18,290 nucleotides of DNA from Chloroflexota bacterium (GTDB lineage: Bacteria > Chloroflexota > Anaerolineae > B4-G1 > SLSP01), in NCBI GenBank assembly GCA_022707665.1, contig JAKJAE010000015.1, positions 1 through 18,290 of the forward strand, read 5' to 3'. This document shows, in pieces, positions 14,801-18,290 of the stretch (within the stretch, counting starts at the first letter, position 1; each line of letters begins with the position of its first letter). The notes under the pieces were generated by a model, which was given only the letters and a program-made list of their open reading frames with translations, was not told the DNA's origin and searched no databases. Both the position numbers and the translations under genes were made by a program.

Positions 14801-15631
14801 GTGGACCGACATCTCTGGAGAATTGAAGATAAACGAAAGCCCTGCTGTGGGCTGGTTCGCCACACCAGGGGCCAGTGCAGCGTTGACCCAGAACTTGAAG
14901 TCGACCGGTGCGCTAGTGGGGTTCTCAATGCGTGGGCTAATCACCACATATCCGCGATCGGAGGGCAGGAACACGTCGACCGTGGCGCGGAGGCGGTTCG
15001 AGGCAGTGGTATCCTGCACGGTGACGGTCACGCCGGCGCTGGAGCTGAGGTTGCTCCAGGACCAGGGGATGGCGGACTCGTACCCATGCTCGTCGACCGG
15101 CAAGCACCATTCGATGCCACCGACCGCCAGCCACCATCCCTGTTCCGGAGGCCCCCAGTGGGTGGGCTTGATCACGGGGTTCTGGTAAAGCTGGTTGTGT
15201 CCGGTCGCCTTGTCGATGATCTGGTAGACTCGCCCTCCTAGCTCGGGCAGAAGTGTCACCCTCAGATAGGCGTTCTCCAGCACGAGGAGGGCGTAGGTCC
15301 TGGGCACGGCGGTGGGGTTCGTCGGGTAGCGGCTCCAATCCAGGACCGGGTACGTCATGTTGTACGTGGTGTTGGTGGCGGTCGTGAGGTAATCGGCGTA
15401 AGGATAGGTGGGGATCGAGATGGTGGTGATGGTGAAGGTCGTAGAACTGGCAGCGGGCTGGGTGGAGTCGGTGGCGGGCAGTGAAAGGGCCGGCTGTGCG
15501 ATCGCGGAGGCTTCTGTAAGGCAGAAAAGCAGCAAGAGTAGCACGGCCATGCCGGTGGCTACTCTTGCTTGCGCTGTCCAGATGGTCTCGCGGGTCTGGG
15601 TCTTGCTCCGTACTCCTCTGTGCCACGGCAT
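11798..15631 (-). CDS. Large secreted protein with DUF5107-like module and two clan GH-A-like glycosidase barrels
   Basis: 1277 residues from the ATG at 15631, which has AAGGG about eight bases upstream; an upstream GTG at 15697 falls inside a hairpin. Domains in order: a signal peptide (about 21-46, hydrophobic VATGMAVLLLLLFCL, possible cut after ASA), a Thr/Ser-rich region (47-95), a DUF5107-like beta module (about 113-420), and a TIM barrel (about 520-845) with probable acid/base E604 in EICNEPN and nucleophile E737 in WATEFNW. A BACON/Ig-like beta domain (about 849-952), AYVPAVMR plus a Pro/Thr linker (958-977), and a second barrel (about 980-1277) with E1079 in WEVLNEPDPP and E1208 in ALTEIN follow. 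Both barrels keep the two clan GH-A glutamates, so both may be active. It is probably an exported polysaccharide-degrading enzyme. The GH family (GH39- or GH5-like) cannot be fixed by eye. Its stop overlaps the end of ubiX. Confidence 0.88.
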   Translation of the reverse strand: MPWHRGVRSKTQTRETIWTAQARVATGMAVLLLLLFCLTEASAIAQPALSLPATDSTQPAASSTTFTITTISIPTYPYADYLTTATNTTYNMTYPVLDWSRYPTNPTAVPRTYALLVLENAYLRVTLLPELGGRVYQIIDKATGHNQLYQNPVIKPTHWGPPEQGWWLAVGGIEWCLPVDEHGYESAIPWSWSNLSSSAGVTVTVQDTTASNRLRATVDVFLPSDRGYVVISPRIENPTSAPVDFKFWVNAALAPGVANQPTAGLSFIFNSPEMSVHSTGDARLPGAYPTMPTAPDYRFSWPLYEGVDYSQLQNWDEWLGFFEYPQAVRGYTGVYDSQQSEGLMRVFPPEVATGAKAFAMGWAHPLDWHTWTDDGSAYVELHGGQAPTFWDTVRLEPHSTTAGDAWHEVWYPVHSIGGVTVATQEAALRATKDGDVFRVGIKPTRAWAAGTTEVYVWNRTTCTELAHWTMLGLDPATPYTNAVSIGALTPDEIAVAYVDTGRHVLAAYGPSDCLDHTMPAPHLGYGINVRELSRIPALVEPLGVEWVKLWDEYGSFPTTVLPQKVLYNVGCGAYVNDLNAWRSRIRVAAQAGLGRVQAYEICNEPNIKGSGWGGNTPDPVRFAQMVCIAHEEIKAIDPHALVISGGLAPVGRIPEPWPCGEGNNCNAMDEWVYLEAMLDAGAGACMDAFGYHPYGFASPPERDPDLVSNAFTFRGVETLRDILVARGWVGLPVWATEFNWIRKPAEDGYELNCDANADYQTTFRWQEVTAQAQADYLVRAFQYADTHWPWMQGMVVWNLDWHDYLTWIPCFHSRYYALRRYDGTTLGAITPAYAALAAMGKRPWPYGVPVLSVQPSGAGLISEASDPKVLTTSLQILNTGPGVLTWTVALSPTSTLVPVLSTSGGVQGERLWITVDTHGRAVGIYTATLVLDAIPAETLGRPRVVHVTLHVVTEFKRAYVPAVMRAYTPPTPPTTGTPHGPSKIGTHALAEGGTLEIVQQVRNAGGHVALVKGLSFGYLCDVKQISPETVTIGRWPSSTWEAIVPEGDPAAKARDYMNVHMQQWAPYRTCVDYWEVLNEPDPPTIAGHAWLGEFFEAAMPIAEANGYKLALFSYSMGVPEIYEWRAIAETGVFGRAKAGGHILSLHEYGGPLLRDRWGEPLPQYPGQPLDDPAIPLYPDRGALGGRYRHLYRDILIPRNEAIPLALTEINLNIWVAEDRAPLFLEDIAWYDDRLREDDYVLGSAIFTLGGGIAGWDNFDYYEFLPELAARIIALKDQ

Positions 15632-15644
15632 GGCGATCACCCTT

Positions 15645-15685
15645 CTGCGACACCCGCAAGCCCTATGGCCTTGCGGGCGTCGCAG
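15645..15685 (-). other. Strong hairpin abutting the ribosome site of the large glycosidase gene
   Basis: The arms 15645-15660 (CTGCGACACCCGCAAG) and 15670-15685 pair over 16 positions around a nine-base loop. The single irregular position is an A-C mismatch on the plus strand but a G-U wobble in minus-strand RNA, so the structure is better formed in the glycosidase direction. No U-run follows. Instead the stem ends directly at AAGGG, the ribosome site of the gene starting at 15631. It may end the HD-gene message, protect the glycosidase 5' end, or control its translation. Confidence 0.6.
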
Positions 15686-15714
15686 TCGCGAGGCCACTGG
15701 TGAGGCTGATCAGG

Positions 15715-16299
15715 TCATACTAGCTGACCGGCAAGGCCAAGTTCGGCGGCGATCTCCTGCATTGCTGCAAGCACAATGCCGATGTGTTCCGGCAACGGCA
15801 CTCCCAGCTTTTCCGCTCCCGCCGCAACGTCCTCGCGGTTAACGCCTGCAGCGAAGGCCCGGTCTTTCCATTTCTTCGTGACCGAGCTGACCTTGACGTC
15901 CAGCAACGATTTGCTTGGACGGACCAATGCCACTGCGGTGATGAGTCCCGTCAACTCATCGACGGCATAGATCGACTTTTCCATCAGGCTGTCCGGCGTT
16001 ACCCCTGTCAGGTCAGGGGCGTGGGCCAGAACTCCACGGATGAGTTCATCGGGCCAGCCCTTCTCTTTCAGGATCTCGGCTCCTTTGAATGGATGGCCGC
16101 CGGGCCCGAGATCGGGGTAGCGTTCATACTCAAAGTCGTGGATCAGGCCGACAATGCCCCATTTCTCTTCGTCCTCGCCGAAGCGCCGTGCATAGGCTCG
16201 CATCCCTGCTTCTACAGCCAGTGCATGGCAGCGTAGGCTGGGACTGGCAGTGTACTCCGTCAGTAGGTCCCATGCTTCCGCTCGTGTTGGCCACGTCAT
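15715..16299 (-). CDS. HD-domain metal-dependent phosphohydrolase-like protein
   Basis: 194 residues with the HD-superfamily metal pattern: H25 in RCHALAVE, H54-D55 in GLIHDFEYERYP and D114 in YAVDELTG, with H69 and H93 (LAHAP) as likely second-site ligands. This resembles the small predicted hydrolases grouped as COG2316. Such proteins are thought to hydrolyse phosphate esters or nucleotides, but the substrate is unknown. The ATG at 16299 has AAGGAGG just upstream. It follows the peptidase gene after 38 bases in the same direction, so the two are probably cotranscribed. Downstream, the hairpin at 15685-15645 separates it from the secreted glycosidase. No signal peptide or membrane segment is seen. 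Confidence 0.9.
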   Translation of the reverse strand: MTWPTRAEAWDLLTEYTASPSLRCHALAVEAGMRAYARRFGEDEEKWGIVGLIHDFEYERYPDLGPGGHPFKGAEILKEKGWPDELIRGVLAHAPDLTGVTPDSLMEKSIYAVDELTGLITAVALVRPSKSLLDVKVSSVTKKWKDRAFAAGVNREDVAAGAEKLGVPLPEHIGIVLAAMQEIAAELGLAGQLV

Positions 16300-16337
16300 C
16301 TTCGTTCCTCCTTCTTGCTGTCTGTGCGCTTGCCGCG

Positions 16338-18290
16338 CTATATCAGTTTGGTTACTTCGAAGCCAATGCCGCGCGCCTCATCCGCTGCCTGAATCGCTGT
16401 GGGCGCTCCCACTACCACGATGCTGCCGGATTCTGCGACCTGCCTGGCGACTCTCGCGAAAGCCCTGAAGTCCTCGGCCGTGGTGGCCAGCAGTTCTGTA
16501 CGGTATTGCTGACGGGCCTCGTCGGTGTAGTCGATCAGCCGCCTGACCATCGCGCTGAACCCCTTAGCGTCGGGGAGTTGGTAGGCATCGACATTGCCGA
16601 TGGTCCCAACGATACTCTTCACCAGTTCTTCCTGTGGAAGCTCCAGACTCTCCAGAAAATCGGCAGTCTGATCGTAGATATCGAGCGTCCTCAGGACATT
16701 GGGATCGCGATAGGACACATATCCGAACGTCCCGGAGTGCGAATCGAAGACACAGAAACCCCCGTAGGCTCCACCCTGGACGCGTACCCGTTCCCATAGC
16801 CAGGTGCTGCGGAGATAGTGGGAAATGACTTCGGTGGCACCGTTGCGTTGGTAGTCCAAATCGAATAGACTGGCCCCCTTGCTGACGTAGTTGACGTTCG
16901 CGGGCAACGTCAATCCCTCAGGCGCCCGGTTGTGATCTGGAGACCATGTTGCCATCGTGCGATCGGAGGCTGGTAGCGACTCCAAGAACGTTTCGATCTG
17001 TGGCTTGACCTCGGTCCAGGCCCCAGCATCGACTGTGACGTTGCATAGCATCGCGTTGCGGTTGATCAACAGGTCTCGTACCAGCTCCAGCTTTCCAAGG
17101 ACCGCTGCCCAATCTGTCTTGGCCTCCTCAATGAGCTTGCGGAGGGCAAACAGATAGGCTACACCACCGATCTGCTCGGAAACCCAGTGTGGCTCGCTCA
17201 ACTTGCCACGCAGCCGCGAGATCGCTACCCGATGGCCTCCTGGAACCAGCCCGGCTTCCTCCTGTGCTTTTCGCTCTAGCAGCATCTGCATGAAGCGAGG
17301 CTGGTTGTCGAGCTTCACCGTCAAAAGCACATCGCGCAGGATGGCCAGCAGGTCGGGGACCTGCGACAAAAGGGCTTTGCTCCGCAGGAAGGCCCAGGCT
17401 GCGGTTGCGCCGGTCCCGTGGACCATTGAGGTGAACGTCGTGGGCGATATGCCCCCGGTCTGTCTGCCAATGCGCTGCGTGAGCTTGACGAAGTCCTCGG
17501 ACTCTGTCCCCAGTTCCAGTAAGGATGAGAGGAACAGATCCGTCAGGGGGAGCAGCTCCTGAGGTAGAACGTGAAGATCGAGGCCCAGATCGATGTACAC
17601 GATGCCGTTTGTGAATAGATCGTGGTAAAGGACCTGGGCACCATGCACTGTGGAAGCCTCTGTAGGTACGTGCTTCGGCTCTTTGTCAAGGTCCTCTAGC
17701 CCCAAGCTGGGGATCGTGGCAAGCGCCTCCGGCGAATCGGGCGTCTCCTGCAGTTCTCTGAGGCGGCGTGCTCGCGCTATGACATCTTCCAGCTCTGCTT
17801 CTGTCATCGCTGCCTTAGTCTTAGCCAGACGCGCCTTCTCCGCGGCATCCTGCCTATCCTGCAAATCCGGATCGGGCTGCAGCACAACAGTCATGCGGTG
17901 TTGATTGCTCAGCAGGTACTCCCCGATCAGGGATTCGAAGTAGTGGGGCTCGGTCGCGAGGGCCTGTTTCACGGCCTGCAGGGGGGCCTCGAAGGCGATC
18001 GCGACAAACGGGTCACGGTCGTGGAGCCAGGTCGTCAAAGCCTGGAGCATCACGAAGAGCCCGCGAGGGTAACGTCCTGTGTTTTGCTCGCGCAGTTGGA
18101 ATTCGACCGTGTTCATCGATGCTGCGATTGTCTCAGCATCGATGCCCTGCTCGGCAATAGCACGCAGCGTGTCGAGGATGAGTGTCTCAACCTGGTCGAC
18201 GGCCTCGGGCGCGATGCCTTTGAGCCCTACCGAGAAGTATAGCTGTCGGATGGAGTCATCCACCCCCTCACCGATGACGTCTTCGCCCAA
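16338..18290 (-). CDS. M16C metallopeptidase, PreP-like, C-terminal two thirds (cut by window edge)
   Basis: 650 visible residues. The frame is open to the window end, so the first residue seen is internal (a TTG there is not a start). The first part, VDDSIRQLYFSVGLKG, matches the second M16 domain of presequence protease. About 130-210 is the helical M16C-associated region (MTVVLQPDPDLQDRQ..., long charged helices, then IPSLGLEDLDKEP). The last part carries RVQGGAYGGFCVFDSHSGTFGYVSYRDPN (about 505-533), typical of the C-terminal M16 domain. PreP proteins of about 970-1000 residues degrade short unstructured peptides inside a closed chamber. The zinc-binding HxxEH site is in the missing N-terminal domain, so activity cannot be judged. 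It is cotranscribed with the HD gene. Confidence 0.93.
   Translation of the reverse strand: MGEDVIGEGVDDSIRQLYFSVGLKGIAPEAVDQVETLILDTLRAIAEQGIDAETIAASMNTVEFQLREQNTGRYPRGLFVMLQALTTWLHDRDPFVAIAFEAPLQAVKQALATEPHYFESLIGEYLLSNQHRMTVVLQPDPDLQDRQDAAEKARLAKTKAAMTEAELEDVIARARRLRELQETPDSPEALATIPSLGLEDLDKEPKHVPTEASTVHGAQVLYHDLFTNGIVYIDLGLDLHVLPQELLPLTDLFLSSLLELGTESEDFVKLTQRIGRQTGGISPTTFTSMVHGTGATAAWAFLRSKALLSQVPDLLAILRDVLLTVKLDNQPRFMQMLLERKAQEEAGLVPGGHRVAISRLRGKLSEPHWVSEQIGGVAYLFALRKLIEEAKTDWAAVLGKLELVRDLLINRNAMLCNVTVDAGAWTEVKPQIETFLESLPASDRTMATWSPDHNRAPEGLTLPANVNYVSKGASLFDLDYQRNGATEVISHYLRSTWLWERVRVQGGAYGGFCVFDSHSGTFGYVSYRDPNVLRTLDIYDQTADFLESLELPQEELVKSIVGTIGNVDAYQLPDAKGFSAMVRRLIDYTDEARQQYRTELLATTAEDFRAFARVARQVAESGSIVVVGAPTAIQAADEARGIGFEVTKLI

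Noticed and set aside
14066..15241. Plus-strand open frame of 391 codons opposite the secreted glycosidase
   Set aside because: No recognisable domain or ribosome site, and the opposite strand codes for conserved DUF5107-like sequence throughout.
15632..15697. GTG start for the large glycosidase adding 22 Arg-rich residues
   Set aside because: It lies inside the hairpin and would put an odd basic extension before a normal signal peptide; the ATG at 15631 has its own ribosome site.

Overview
The window is GC-rich, densely coded bacterial DNA with about fourteen genes and almost no intergenic space. Several points suggest a member of the Chloroflexota (Anaerolineae-like), probably heterotrophic and living on complex carbohydrate. 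These are a GH38 alpha-mannosidase, a large secreted glycosidase with a DUF5107-type module, a mid-protein 'AYVPAVMR' segment resembling the YLPLVLR-type motif I remember from Chloroflexi exported proteins, and a PreP-type M16C peptidase. No rRNA, tRNA, phage or insertion-sequence gene is visible. The taxonomic call is an inference.

Layout. (1) 1-658, minus: N-terminal third of a GH38 alpha-mannosidase, cut by the window edge. (2) 904-2878, plus: a three-gene membrane operon (small PLDc_N-type membrane protein, ABC ATPase, ABC-2 permease) with ATGA-type overlaps. It is divergent from the mannosidase and ends at a strong hairpin. (3) 11025-2953, minus: a seven-gene run consisting of a GHMP sugar kinase, an M14 carboxypeptidase-like protein, a PdxA-family dehydrogenase, a DUF1537 four-carbon acid sugar kinase, a sialidase-fold (BNR) protein, a xylose-isomerase-like TIM barrel and an amidohydrolase. 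(4) 11134-11820, plus: ubiX, divergent from the GHMP kinase. (5) 15631-11798, minus: a 1277-residue secreted protein with two separate clan GH-A-like catalytic barrels. (6) 18290-15715, minus: an M16C (PreP-like) peptidase cut by the right edge, followed by an HD-domain hydrolase.

The centre of interest is the seven-gene run. The DUF1537 kinase and the PdxA homologue together match the known route in which D-threonate or D-erythronate is phosphorylated and then oxidised and decarboxylated to dihydroxyacetone phosphate. The xylose-isomerase-like barrel belongs to the same broad fold family as OtnI/hydroxypyruvate isomerase. The GHMP kinase, the peptidase-like enzyme, the BNR propeller lacking the sialidase RIP arginine, and the amidohydrolase are not part of any sugar-acid pathway I know. 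The run may therefore encode an undescribed route that releases a four-carbon acid from a larger conjugated substrate. No transporter or regulator of this pathway lies in the window.
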